A stretch of DNA of 64,000 bases from an uncultured Archangium sp. Its GTDB lineage: Bacteria; Myxococcota; Myxococcia; Myxococcales; Myxococcaceae. This document shows positions 24,509 to 33,241 of the stretch, one piece after another. The notes beneath the pieces were generated by a model. It had not been told where the DNA came from and ran no database searches. It was given only the letters and a program-made list of their open reading frames with translations. The DNA is taken from assembly GCA_903905455.1 (NCBI GenBank), contig CAIVGN010000198.1, forward strand, positions 37,486 through 101,485, written 5' to 3'. Numbering within the stretch: the stretch's first letter is position 1; every line of letters starts with the position of its first letter. A program made the position numbers and the translations under genes.

Positions 24509-25075
24509 ATGTCCGTAAACATCCAGCTCGAGTGGACCCCGAATCCCAGCACCCTCAAGTACGTCGTCGACACGGCGCTGCTGCCGCGGGGGGCGATGAA
24601 CTTCGTCTCGCGCAGCACGGCCGTCGAGAAGTCGCCGCTCGCCGAGAAGCTCTTCGACATCAAGGGCGTGACCGCGGTCATGCTGGGCACCAACTTCGTG
24701 ACCGTCACCAAGGGTGACGACGGCGAGTGGGACGAGCTCAACGACGGCGTGATGCTCGCCATCGACAAGCACCTCACCGCGGGCGACGTGGTGGTCAACG
24801 CGGCGGTGCTCGAGGCCTGGAGCGCGGCGACGGCGGCCGGCGGCGGCGGCGCGATGGAGGTGCGCGTGCGTGAGATCCTCGACACCGAGATCCGGCCCGC
24901 GGTGGCCATGGACGGCGGCGACATCACGCTCGACCGCATCGAGAACGGCGTGGTGTACCTGCACATGCAGGGCAGCTGCGCCGGCTGCCCGTCGTCGACG
25001 GCCACGCTGCGCAACGGCATCGAGACGCGCCTGCGCGAGGCGATCCCCGAGATCGTCGAAGTCGTGGCCGTCTGA
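24509..25075 (+). CDS. Nfu-type Fe-S cluster scaffold/carrier protein
   Basis: 188 residues. The start is ATG 24509: AAGGAG (24495-24500) is 8 nt upstream and would be too close to an in-frame TTG at 24503. N-terminal Nfu_N domain (about 5-95; EWTPNPSTLKYVV, FDIKGVTAVMLGTNFVTVTK), an Ala/Gly linker, and a C-terminal NifU-like domain (about 115-188) with the cluster-binding CxxC at Cys157/Cys160 (GSCAGCPSS). Transfers Fe-S clusters to apo-proteins. First gene of a three-gene unit with two methyltransferase genes (3-bp gap, then GTGA overlap). Confidence 0.93.
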   Translation: MSVNIQLEWTPNPSTLKYVVDTALLPRGAMNFVSRSTAVEKSPLAEKLFDIKGVTAVMLGTNFVTVTKGDDGEWDELNDGVMLAIDKHLTAGDVVVNAAVLEAWSAATAAGGGGAMEVRVREILDTEIRPAVAMDGGDITLDRIENGVVYLHMQGSCAGCPSSTATLRNGIETRLREAIPEIVEVVAV

Positions 25076-25078
25076 GCG

Positions 25079-25912
25079 ATGAAGGCCCGCGAAGCAGTCG
25101 AGGCGAAGCACGTTCGGGCCGAGCTGCTCCCCAACCAGTCCATCGAGTTGCTCAAGGCGCTGCACCTCGTCACGCGTGACGGGCAGCTCAACGCCGACTC
25201 GCGTCGAAAGCTGAAGCAGGTCAACCACTTCGTGGGGCTGCTCCAGCCCGCCATGGACGACGCGTTGACCCGCTTCCCGCAGCCGCTGGTGGTCGACGTG
25301 GGCAGCGGCAACGCCTACTTAGGCTTCATCCTCTACGAGCTGTTCCTCAAGGACCGGGCCGGCGAGCTGCTCAACGTCGAGTCCCGGCCCGAGCTGAGCG
25401 CCAAGGGCCAGGAGCGGGCCACCGAGCTCAAGTTCGGCCGCATGAAGTTCGCCACCGCCGACATCGAGGGCGCGGCGTACCCCGAGCACATCCACGTGCT
25501 CACCGCGCTGCACGCCTGCGACACGGCGACCGATGACGCGCTGGCCGTGGCGATCGCCCACAAGGCCGATCACGTGGCCCTGGTGCCGTGTTGCCAGGCC
25601 GAGGTCGCGCAGCAGCTCAAGGACGCGCGCCCCAGGGTCGACTCGGCGATGCAGTCTCTCTTCTCGCACCCCTGGCACCGCCGGGAGTTCGGCTCGCACT
25701 TGACCAACGTCATCCGCGCGCTGGTGCTCGAGGCCAACGGCTACCAGGTCACCGTGACCGAGCTCGCCGGCTGGGAGCACTCGCTGAAGAACGAGCTCAT
25801 CCTGGGGCGCCGCGTGCAGCACGAGAACGGCATCGCCAAGAAGCGCCTCGAGGCGCTGCTCGCCGCGACCGGTGTCCGGCCGAAGATCGTTCGCACCCTG
25901 GGCCTCGCGTGA
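25079..25912 (+). CDS. SAM-dependent methyltransferase (Methyltransf_32-like)
   Basis: 277 residues. Central Rossmann motif LVVDVGSGNAYLGFILYELF, then LLNVESRPELSAKGQERA, the acidic strand FATADIEG, LTALHACDTATDDALAVA and VALVPCCQAEVAQQL. The LHACDT-D and PCC-Q motifs are characteristic of the Methyltransf_32 group, some of whose members modify RNA. Substrate unknown. It lies 3 nt after nfu and overlaps the following RNA methyltransferase gene by GTGA, consistent with an RNA-modification role (inference). Confidence 0.82.
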   Translation: MKAREAVEAKHVRAELLPNQSIELLKALHLVTRDGQLNADSRRKLKQVNHFVGLLQPAMDDALTRFPQPLVVDVGSGNAYLGFILYELFLKDRAGELLNVESRPELSAKGQERATELKFGRMKFATADIEGAAYPEHIHVLTALHACDTATDDALAVAIAHKADHVALVPCCQAEVAQQLKDARPRVDSAMQSLFSHPWHRREFGSHLTNVIRALVLEANGYQVTVTELAGWEHSLKNELILGRRVQHENGIAKKRLEALLAATGVRPKIVRTLGLA

Positions 25913-26913
25913 AGCACGAGACGCTGTTCGTCGGCACCACGCCGGGCCTCGAGGGCGTGCTCGCGGAAGAGCTGCACGAGCTCGGCTTCCCGGGCGAGCC
26001 CTCGTCGGGCGGGGTCACGCTGGAGGCGCCCGCGGGGAGCTACCGCTTCATCAACCTCTGGTCGCGCCTCGCCAGCCGCGTGCTGCTGCGCGTGGCCGAG
26101 GTCGCGTCGGTGGACGCGCTGCGCAAGCTGCCGCTCAAGGGCTACTCGGCCGACTTCGAGATCGACGCCTTCGGTGAAGGTGCGGCCGCGTGGGGCGGGG
26201 TGCTGAAGTCGACGCCCGGCGCGGTGAAGCTGCTGCTGCGCGGCACCAAGGGCCGCTGCCAGGTGAGCATCGACACCTCGGGCGAGCTGCTGCACTTCCG
26301 TGGGTACCGGCAGGAGGTCGGCCGGGCTCCGATGCGCGAGACGCTGGCCGCCGGCGTGTTGCGACTGGCGAAGTGGAAGCCCGAAGAGCCGCTGTGGGAC
26401 GTGATGTGTGGCTCGGGCACCTTGCTCATCGAGGCCACCGAGATGGCCGCGGGGCTGGCGCCGGGTCGCAACCGGAAGTTCGCCTTCGAGTCGTTCGCCT
26501 CGCATGACGCGGCGGGGTTCCAGGCGCTCCCCCGGTCGCGTACGGCGGTGAAGGGCGACCTCTTCGGCAGCGATCTCAACGCGGGCGCCCTGGGCACCAC
26601 GCGGCGCAACGCCAAGCGGGCCGGGGTGTTCGAGCTGCTCAAGCTGGAGCGCCTCGACGCGACCAAGCTGGTGAAGCGGGGCGACACGGGCCTGGTCATC
26701 GCCAACCTCCCGTACGGCAAGCGGGTGGGGGAGCGTGACGAGCTGGGCAAGCTCTACCGGTCGCTGGGGAAGTCCCTGCGCGCGGCGTGCCCTGGCTGGT
26801 ACTTCGCGTTCCTGTTGGAAGAGGGCGCGGAGCACCTGGGCCTCACGATCGCCGAGCGGCACCGGGTCTCCAACGGCGGCCTCGACTGTGAAGTCGTGCT
26901 CGGCCAAATGTAA
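25909..26913 (+). CDS. RlmL/UPF0020-type RNA methyltransferase with THUMP domain
   Basis: 334 residues; GTG start within the GTGA overlap, followed directly by KHETLFVGTTPGLEGVLAEEL, the usual N-terminus of this family. THUMP-like RNA-binding region about 45-140, then the methyltransferase domain with DVMCGSGTLLIEATEMAAG and the catalytic IANLPYGKRVG (an NLPYG variant of NPPYG typical of N2-guanine methyltransferases). Predicted 23S rRNA or tRNA guanine methylation. It is shorter than E. coli RlmL because the second methyltransferase domain is absent. A REP-like hairpin begins right after its stop. Confidence 0.9.
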   Translation: MKHETLFVGTTPGLEGVLAEELHELGFPGEPSSGGVTLEAPAGSYRFINLWSRLASRVLLRVAEVASVDALRKLPLKGYSADFEIDAFGEGAAAWGGVLKSTPGAVKLLLRGTKGRCQVSIDTSGELLHFRGYRQEVGRAPMRETLAAGVLRLAKWKPEEPLWDVMCGSGTLLIEATEMAAGLAPGRNRKFAFESFASHDAAGFQALPRSRTAVKGDLFGSDLNAGALGTTRRNAKRAGVFELLKLERLDATKLVKRGDTGLVIANLPYGKRVGERDELGKLYRSLGKSLRAACPGWYFAFLLEEGAEHLGLTIAERHRVSNGGLDCEVVLGQM

Positions 26914-26958
26914 CTCCCTCTCCCTGCGAGAGCGGGGAGAGGGTTGGGGTGAGGGGCC
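26914..26958. repeat. 45-bp hairpin repeat element, copy 1
   Basis: Begins at the base after the RlmL-like stop codon. CCCTCTCCC (26916-26924) pairs with GGGAGAGGG (26935-26943); three more pairs (T-G, G-C, C-G) close a GAGA loop, giving a 12-bp stem with a GNRA tetraloop. A G-rich tail (TTGGGGTGAGGGGCC) follows. Copy 2 is at 61650-61694 with three differences. REP-like elements of this CCCTCTCC/GGAGAGGG type are widespread in GC-rich proteobacterial genomes; here both copies follow a stop codon and could stabilise mRNA 3' ends or terminate transcription. Confidence 0.85.
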
Positions 26959-26964
26959 ACTCCC

Positions 26965-27903
26965 TTACGGAGCGCAGGTCCCCGCGAGGCACCGCAGGCC
27001 CGCGGCACAATCGCAGTTCGTGGTGCACACCACCGCGGTCGCCGGCAGGCAGTACCCGATGCGGCAGCTCAAGCCCGAAGCGCAGGTGGTCGCCGCGGTG
27101 CACTGATCGCGGCACGTGCCATCGACACAATCCTGGCTGCCACCGCAGTGCGCCGAGCTCGAGCACGTCCCTGCCGGGCGCACCTTGCACAGGCCCCCCT
27201 GGCACGAGTTCCCGGCCGAGCAGTCCGAGTCCGCGGTGCACCCGAAGAAGCACGCGCTGTTCACGCACCAGCCGCCGAGGCCGCAGTCCGCGTTGAAGGT
27301 GCAGCTGGACGGCACGCCGGCGTCACCCGAACCCGAGCCCGAACCACCGCCCGTCGCACCTGAGCCGCCACCGGTCGCACCCGAGCCACCGCCCGAGCCA
27401 CCGCCCGTGCCGCTCGTCCCGCCATCAACCGACGCCGGGGTCGACCCACCGCAGAACCCGGCCTGGCAGGTCTGAGCGCCGCTGCAGTCGAGGTTCCCGG
27501 TGCACGGCCGCATGCAGTACCCGTTGATGCACGTGTCCATGCCGCACTGCTGCGACGAGGTGCAGGCCTTCGCCCCGGGGGGCACGTTGCGGCACGACCC
27601 GGTCAGGCAGAACTGGCCGGCGCTGCAGTCGCTGTTCCCGGTGCACGAGGGCTGACAGCGGCCGTTGCTGCAGCTCTCTTGGGTGCCGCACTGCGAGTCC
27701 CCGGTGCAGGGGCGGCGCGCCTCACAGCTCCCGCTCAGGCAGCTGCAGCTCGAGTGACAGTCGACGTTGCCGGTGCAGGCGAAGCCGGGGCACCCGAAGG
27801 TGCAGTCGGCGAATTCGCCATCGGTGTTGATGATGGTGCAGCCACTGACGGCGAGGAGGGGGACGGCCAGCAACGTCAACGCTCTGAAGGAATTCAGGTT
27901 CAT
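26965..27903 (-). CDS. Cys-rich repeat lipoprotein
   Basis: 312 residues; ATG 27903 is preceded by GGAAAG, favouring it over an in-frame upstream start. Lipobox AVSGC (Cys22). Two blocks of short Cys modules of the type CxxxxxCxxxxxCxxGxC (for example CTGNSDCSAGQFCLTGSC) are separated by a Gly/Ser-rich linker (GGGSGATGGGSG). More than 40 Cys residues predict many disulphides and a surface location. The 12-bp motif TTTTCGAAACGA lies about 66 bp upstream, between this gene and the divergent ECF sigma gene, so it may belong to that regulon. Molecular function unknown. Confidence 0.82.
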   Translation of the reverse strand: MNLNSFRALTLLAVPLLAVSGCTIINTDGEFADCTFGCPGFACTGNVDCHSSCSCLSGSCEARRPCTGDSQCGTQESCSNGRCQPSCTGNSDCSAGQFCLTGSCRNVPPGAKACTSSQQCGMDTCINGYCMRPCTGNLDCSGAQTCQAGFCGGSTPASVDGGTSGTGGGSGGGSGATGGGSGATGGGSGSGSGDAGVPSSCTFNADCGLGGWCVNSACFFGCTADSDCSAGNSCQGGLCKVRPAGTCSSSAHCGGSQDCVDGTCRDQCTAATTCASGLSCRIGYCLPATAVVCTTNCDCAAGLRCLAGTCAP

Positions 27904-27969
27904 GTGTTCTTTCCGGGTTCGAGGCGGCGCGCCCAAACTCGCCGCGTCACTTCCCTTCGATGCCGGTCA

Positions 27970-27981
27970 TTTTCGAAACGA
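27970..27981. promoter_or_regulatory. TTTTCGAAACGA motif, copy 1 (ECF/lipoprotein divergent region)
   Basis: This AT-rich 12-mer in a 130-bp divergent region recurs exactly at 63072-63083. Read on the minus strand (TCGTTTCGAAAA) it lies 66 bp before the Cys-rich lipoprotein ATG; copy 2 lies 78 bp before the tetraheme lipoprotein ATG in the same orientation. It is a candidate activator site or sigma-factor element; the adjacent ECF sigma gene makes the latter attractive but unproven. Confidence 0.45.
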
Positions 27982-28033
27982 TCATCGGCGCGCGGCGATG
28001 ATCGGCTGCGGTGACGGCGGCAACGAATGGGGC

Positions 28034-28654
28034 ATGTCCGCCGAAGCGCTGCCGCTCCCGAGGTTGGTGCCCTCTTCGCCCCCCACGGGGCACACCGAAG
28101 CGAGGCTCCTGAGGCTGGTCGACCGCATCAAGAAGGACGACGTGCTGGCCTTCGAGGAGCTGTACCGGCTCACGCGAGACGACGTGGCGCGCACGCTCTT
28201 TCACCTGGTGGGCGGCCGGCCGGATCTCGAAGACCTGGTGCAGGAGACCTACCTGCGGCTGCTCAAGGCGGTGCCCGGCTTCCGCGGCGACTCGCAGTTC
28301 CGCACCTTCCTCTACCGGGTGTGCGCGAACGTGGCGTTGATGAACCTGCGCTGGTGGCGTCGCCGCAAGGAGGACCTCACCGCCGAGCTCCCCGAGGGCA
28401 TCGACTTCGGGGAGGACCCGGAGCGCGCGGCCCAGGCGGCCCAGGCCTCGCGGCTGGTGCACCGGGCGCTGGAGAAGCTGACCGCCAAGAAGCGGATCGT
28501 CTTCGTGTACCACGAGCTCTGCGGCATGGGCCCCGAGGAGATCGCCCAGGCGGTGGGCACCTCGTACAACACCGTGCGTTCGCGCCTGCACCACGCGCGC
28601 ATCGAGTTCACCTGTGCGCTGCGCGAGCTGACCCGCGGCGAGGTGACCCGATGA
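28034..28654 (+). CDS. ECF-family RNA polymerase sigma factor
   Basis: 206 residues from ATG 28034. Region 2 (AFEELYRLTRDDVARTLFHLVGG, DLEDLVQETYLRLLKAVPGFRGDSQFRTFLYRVCANVALMNLRWWRRR) and region 4 (LTAKKRIVFVYHELCGMGPEEIAQAVGTSYNTVRSRLHHAR) are intact; regions 1 and 3 are absent. Its stop overlaps the start of the zinc-finger anti-sigma/FecR gene (ATGA), the usual sigma/anti-sigma pairing. Expected to direct an envelope-related regulon, perhaps including the divergent Cys-rich lipoprotein gene. Confidence 0.93.
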   Translation: MSAEALPLPRLVPSSPPTGHTEARLLRLVDRIKKDDVLAFEELYRLTRDDVARTLFHLVGGRPDLEDLVQETYLRLLKAVPGFRGDSQFRTFLYRVCANVALMNLRWWRRRKEDLTAELPEGIDFGEDPERAAQAAQASRLVHRALEKLTAKKRIVFVYHELCGMGPEEIAQAVGTSYNTVRSRLHHARIEFTCALRELTRGEVTR

Positions 28655-30192
28655 TTCGCCATGATCTCCAGCTGTGGGCGTACGCGGCGAAGGAACTCGA
28701 GCTGGGGGAGCATCGCTTCGTCGAGGCGCACCTCGAAGACTGCCCCGAGTGTGTCGAGCAGCTTTCCGCGGTGCGGCTGGCGAAGGAGGCGCTGGAGCTG
28801 GCGCGCACCGCGAAGCCCCGGCTGGCCTGGGCGAAGGTCGACGCGCGGGTGGGCGCGATGGTGGAGAAGCGGCTCCAGGCGCAGGCGCGCGCACCGCTCT
28901 ACCGGCGGCTCGCGGGCGCCAGCGTGGGGCTGGCCATGGCCGCGGCGGCGGTGCTCTTCGTGGTGTGGCCGCGCGAGGTGCCCGCGCCCCTGGTCGCCAC
29001 GGAACAGTCGACGCCGATCTCCTCGTGGGCGCGGGTCGATCGCGCGCAGGGGCTGGTGCGGGTCGGGGGCAGCGCGACCGAGTTGGCCGCGGGCACCGAA
29101 CTCCACGGTGGGGACGTCATCCGCACCTCGAAGCGCGGGAAGGCCTTCGTGCACCTGCCCGATCGCAGCCACCTCCGCGTGGGGGCCGACGCGCAGCTCG
29201 CGTTGACCCGCTCGGAAGAAGACGACGTGGCGTTGACCCTCGAGCGAGGGAGCCTCGCGGTGCGCGCCTCGCACCAGGAGCGCAAGGCCTTCGTGGTGCA
29301 CTCGGGTGGGGTGTCGGTGAGCGTGATCGGCACGGTGTTCAGCGTGACCAACGACGCGGAGGTGGTCGAGGTCTCGTGCTCCGAGGGGCAGGTGCGCGTC
29401 GAGCTCCCGAACGGGGACTCGACCCTCGTGGAGCCGGGGCAGCGCTTCCGCTTCGACACGAAGACCTCGAGGACCAGGCGCCTGAAGCTGAGCGCCGTGG
29501 GGGAGCGCGAGCTGGCCGAGGTCGCGGCCGCCGCCGACGAGGCCACCGCGGTCGAGGGGCGGGTGATGGTCGCCGCGGTCGGGGGCACGCCGTCGTCGCC
29601 GCCGATGCTCACCGCGCAGGGCACGCCGCGCTCGTTGCCCCGGTTGTCTCCGGCCGAAGCGAAGTCGCGCCAGGTCGAGGCCCCCGCGCCGATGAAGGCC
29701 GAGGAGCTCGAGTCGATGCCCAGGGCCGCGCCGGTGGAGGAGTCGAAGACCGAGCTGATCGTCGAGGCGCCGGCGGACGTGTGGCCGTCGATTGGTGGCG
29801 GGGAGATCATCCGCGGGGTGCCTCCGAAGCGGGAGGTCGAGCCGGCGCCCGTCTCGGCCCCGACCGAGTGGGAGCCCCTCCCGGCGCCCGCCCCCGCGCC
29901 TGCTCCGGCCGCTGCGCCGAAGGTGGAGGCGAAGGATCTCGAGGCGATCTTCCTGGCCCGGGCCGAGGAGTCGGTGGCCCAGGGCACCTGCGAGCGGTTC
30001 CTGCTCGGCCTCGAGGACATCGCGATCGACGCGCAGAAGACGGCGCGGACCGAGCAGGCGCGGGTGCTGCGCGCGCGCTGCTTCGACGGCCAGATGCGGC
30101 CGCGGCAGGCCCTGAGCGAGTACCGCAAGTACCTCGAGGAGTACCCCCGAGGCCAGTTCGTCACCGAGGCCCACCGGGCGCTCGGTGACTGA
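28651..30192 (+). CDS. Zinc-finger anti-sigma factor fused to FecR domain and TPR-like tail
   Basis: 513 residues. The N-terminal cytoplasmic ZAS-type motif HxxxCxxC (His27, Cys31, Cys34; EAHLEDCPECVEQL) would bind the ECF sigma factor. One transmembrane helix (about 87-106) precedes a periplasmic FecR beta domain (about 130-280; GGDVIRTSKRGKAFVHLPDRSHLRVGADAQL, SVIGTVFSVTN). A long Pro/Ala/Glu-rich linker leads to a C-terminal TPR-like helical segment (about 430-513). Translationally coupled to the sigma gene. The architecture predicts an envelope signal sensed by FecR/TPR and relayed to sigma release. Confidence 0.9.
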   Translation: MIRHDLQLWAYAAKELELGEHRFVEAHLEDCPECVEQLSAVRLAKEALELARTAKPRLAWAKVDARVGAMVEKRLQAQARAPLYRRLAGASVGLAMAAAAVLFVVWPREVPAPLVATEQSTPISSWARVDRAQGLVRVGGSATELAAGTELHGGDVIRTSKRGKAFVHLPDRSHLRVGADAQLALTRSEEDDVALTLERGSLAVRASHQERKAFVVHSGGVSVSVIGTVFSVTNDAEVVEVSCSEGQVRVELPNGDSTLVEPGQRFRFDTKTSRTRRLKLSAVGERELAEVAAAADEATAVEGRVMVAAVGGTPSSPPMLTAQGTPRSLPRLSPAEAKSRQVEAPAPMKAEELESMPRAAPVEESKTELIVEAPADVWPSIGGGEIIRGVPPKREVEPAPVSAPTEWEPLPAPAPAPAPAAAPKVEAKDLEAIFLARAEESVAQGTCERFLLGLEDIAIDAQKTARTEQARVLRARCFDGQMRPRQALSEYRKYLEEYPRGQFVTEAHRALGD

Positions 30193-30195
30193 CGG

Positions 30196-31383
30196 CTACG
30201 TCCTGACGACCGGCTTGCCGGCGTTGGCGAGGATCTCCAGGCTCGACTGGTCGGTCAGCGCGCGACCGTCGCCCCGGTCCTCGGTGTCGGTGATTCGGAT
30301 CACGTCGCCGCGGGTGACCTTGAAGAACAGGCGGTTCTTCTCATTCTCGTGCTTCTCTTGCATCGCGAGCCCGATGCGCCCCTCGGGTCCACACCCCATG
30401 AACCGGGTGCGGCCCTTGCCCTCGAGGGGCTCGGACACGATGCGGAACACGGCGCCGGTCGGCGGCTCCGGCCAGGCCTCGCCCCTGGGCGCGAGCACGA
30501 GGTAGCTCATCTTGAGCGACTCCTTGTGCAGGCTCGCGGCGTGCGCGATGTCCTCGATGAGCCTGGGCATGCGCCAGCTCCGCTCGGCGTGGCACCAGTC
30601 GGAGTCTTTTTGCAGCGCGGGGCAGGGGCCGCGGAAGAGGCACGGCGCGCGGACCGCGTAGCCCTTGTCCACCAGCACGTTGCGCACCTTGAGCAGCGCG
30701 CGCGAGGTGTCCTTCAGGGCCGGCTCGATCACCACCAGCGAGCCGTGGGGGTTGACCCGCTCGAGCACGCGCTCCAGCAGCTCCGCCCGTGGCTCGATGG
30801 CCCCGTTGTAGAGCTCGTTGACCACGTGCCCCATGGTGATGAGGTCGAACTTCCCCTCCGGCAGCGGCTTCTCCGGGCTCCACTCGCGGGTGGCCATGCC
30901 TTCGCCGGCCTCGGTGGCGAGGGCGCGGGCCAGTTCGAGCGCGGGCTTGCTGCGGTCGGCGGCGACCACCGACGTCGCGCCGGCATCGAGGGCCGCGAAC
31001 GCCAGGGGTCCGGGGCCTGAGCCGAGGTCGAGTACCGCGCGGGGCCGGTTCGGGAGCTCGGACAGCGTGCTGCGCGCCTGCGCGTAGCTCACGGGCCAGT
31101 AGAAGAGCAGGTACGCCCCGAGCAGCTTGGGGTCGTCCATGTAGTGCGCGCCGGCGAGCTCGCGGTTGCGCGTCAGGCCCATGGAGAGCTGCTTGACGCC
31201 TGCGCCGATCTCCCGCAGCTCGTCCTTCGTGAGGTTGCCCTCGGGCAGCTCCTCTTCCTCGAACCGGGCGCGAGGCGCGTTACGGCCGCCGCCACGCTGC
31301 GGCTTGCCGGCCTTGCGGTGCCGGCGCCACACCGCGATGAGGCGGGGAATCCACTGCTCGAGATCACGGGTCGGGTCGCCCAT
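30196..31383 (-). CDS. Rsm22-family small ribosomal subunit methyltransferase
   Basis: 395 residues. SAM-binding AVLDLGSGPGPLAFAALDAGA, then DLITMGHVVNELY and GSLVVIEPALKDTSRALLKVRN. The downstream APCLFRGPCPALQKDSDWCHAERSW carries three Cys in the arrangement of the mitochondrial/bacterial Rsm22 iron-sulfur site (CxxxxxC...DWCH), with a later Cys in RFMGCGPEG as candidate fourth ligand. Associated with small-ribosomal-subunit assembly/methylation. Long basic N-terminus (about 1-45). Convergent with the FecR gene (3-bp gap) and divergent from the ABC exporter. Confidence 0.85.
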   Translation of the reverse strand: MGDPTRDLEQWIPRLIAVWRRHRKAGKPQRGGGRNAPRARFEEEELPEGNLTKDELREIGAGVKQLSMGLTRNRELAGAHYMDDPKLLGAYLLFYWPVSYAQARSTLSELPNRPRAVLDLGSGPGPLAFAALDAGATSVVAADRSKPALELARALATEAGEGMATREWSPEKPLPEGKFDLITMGHVVNELYNGAIEPRAELLERVLERVNPHGSLVVIEPALKDTSRALLKVRNVLVDKGYAVRAPCLFRGPCPALQKDSDWCHAERSWRMPRLIEDIAHAASLHKESLKMSYLVLAPRGEAWPEPPTGAVFRIVSEPLEGKGRTRFMGCGPEGRIGLAMQEKHENEKNRLFFKVTRGDVIRITDTEDRGDGRALTDQSSLEILANAGKPVVRT

Positions 31384-31435
31384 GCGCGCCTCGTATCACG
31401 CGCCTTCCGGCAGGGAGCCAGTTACAAGCCGCCGC
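31384..31435. promoter_or_regulatory. 52-bp divergent promoter region
   Basis: Plus strand: TACAAG (31423-31428) ends 7 nt before the ABC ATPase ATG. Minus strand: TACGAG (31395-31390) ends 6 nt before the Rsm22 ATG. GGGAG (31413-31417) is too far from the plus ATG to be a ribosome-binding site. Both transcripts may be leaderless. Confidence 0.35.
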
Positions 31436-32424
<989 letters not shown>

Positions 32425-32428
<4 letters not shown>

Positions 32429-33240
32429 GACCGTTCGCTGCGTTCCGGGCCCTGCCCACGCTCCTGAAAATCGGCTTCGCCGAGGCGGTGGCCTACCGGG
32501 CCGAGATGTTGGTGTGGGTCTTCGCCACCACCATGCCGCTGATCATGATGATGCTCTGGACCTCCGTGGCGGCCGCCGCGCCGGTGGTGGGCACGGGCGG
32601 GCAGCAGTGGGGCAGCGGCGCGTTCGTCGCCTACTTCCTGGCGGTGTTCATCGTGCGCCAGCTCATCTCGGCGTGGGCCTCGTGGGAGATCAACTTCGAG
32701 GTGCGCCAGGGCCAGCTGGCGATGCGGCTGCTGCGCCCGATGCACCCCATCATCTCGTACGCCATGTCGAACCTCGCCTACATGCCGCTGCGGGCGCTGG
32801 TGACTGTGCCGGTGGTGGCAGTGTTGCTGGCGACGCAGTCCGGCCACGTGGCGACCGACTGGCGCGTGTGGCTCCTGTGGCTGGTGTCGATGTTCGGCGC
32901 GTGGCTCATCACCTTCTTCGTCAACGTCGCCGTGGGGAGCCTCGCGTTCTTCCTCGAGAGCTCGATCAAGATCATGGACGTGTGGCTGGCGCTGTTCTTC
33001 GTGTTCTCGGGCTACCTCTTCCCCCTCGATCTCTTCCCCCCGTGGCTGCGCGCCACCACCGAGTGGCTGCCGTTCCGCTACCAGATCGCGCTGCCCGTGG
33101 AGTTGATGACCGGGAAGCTGGGCCTCGAAGAGGGGCTGGGGCTGGTGGCGCGGCAGTACGGCTGGGCGGCGCTGCTCATCTTCCTGTCGCTCACCCTGTG
33201 GCGAAGCGGCGTGAAGCGCTTCCAGGCGTACGGGGGCTGA
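32425..33240 (+). CDS. ABC-2 family permease (PF06182-like), subunit 1
   Basis: 271 residues from the GTG in the GTGA overlap. Six predicted helices; conserved FEVRQGQLAMRLLRPMHPII after helix 2 and SGYLFPLDLFPPWLRATTEWLPF before the last helix are typical of the paired ABC-2 permeases of the DUF990/PF06182 group. Forms the membrane channel with the next protein. Adjacent to, and co-transcribed with, the ATPase and second permease. Confidence 0.88.
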
Positions 33241-33241
33241 C

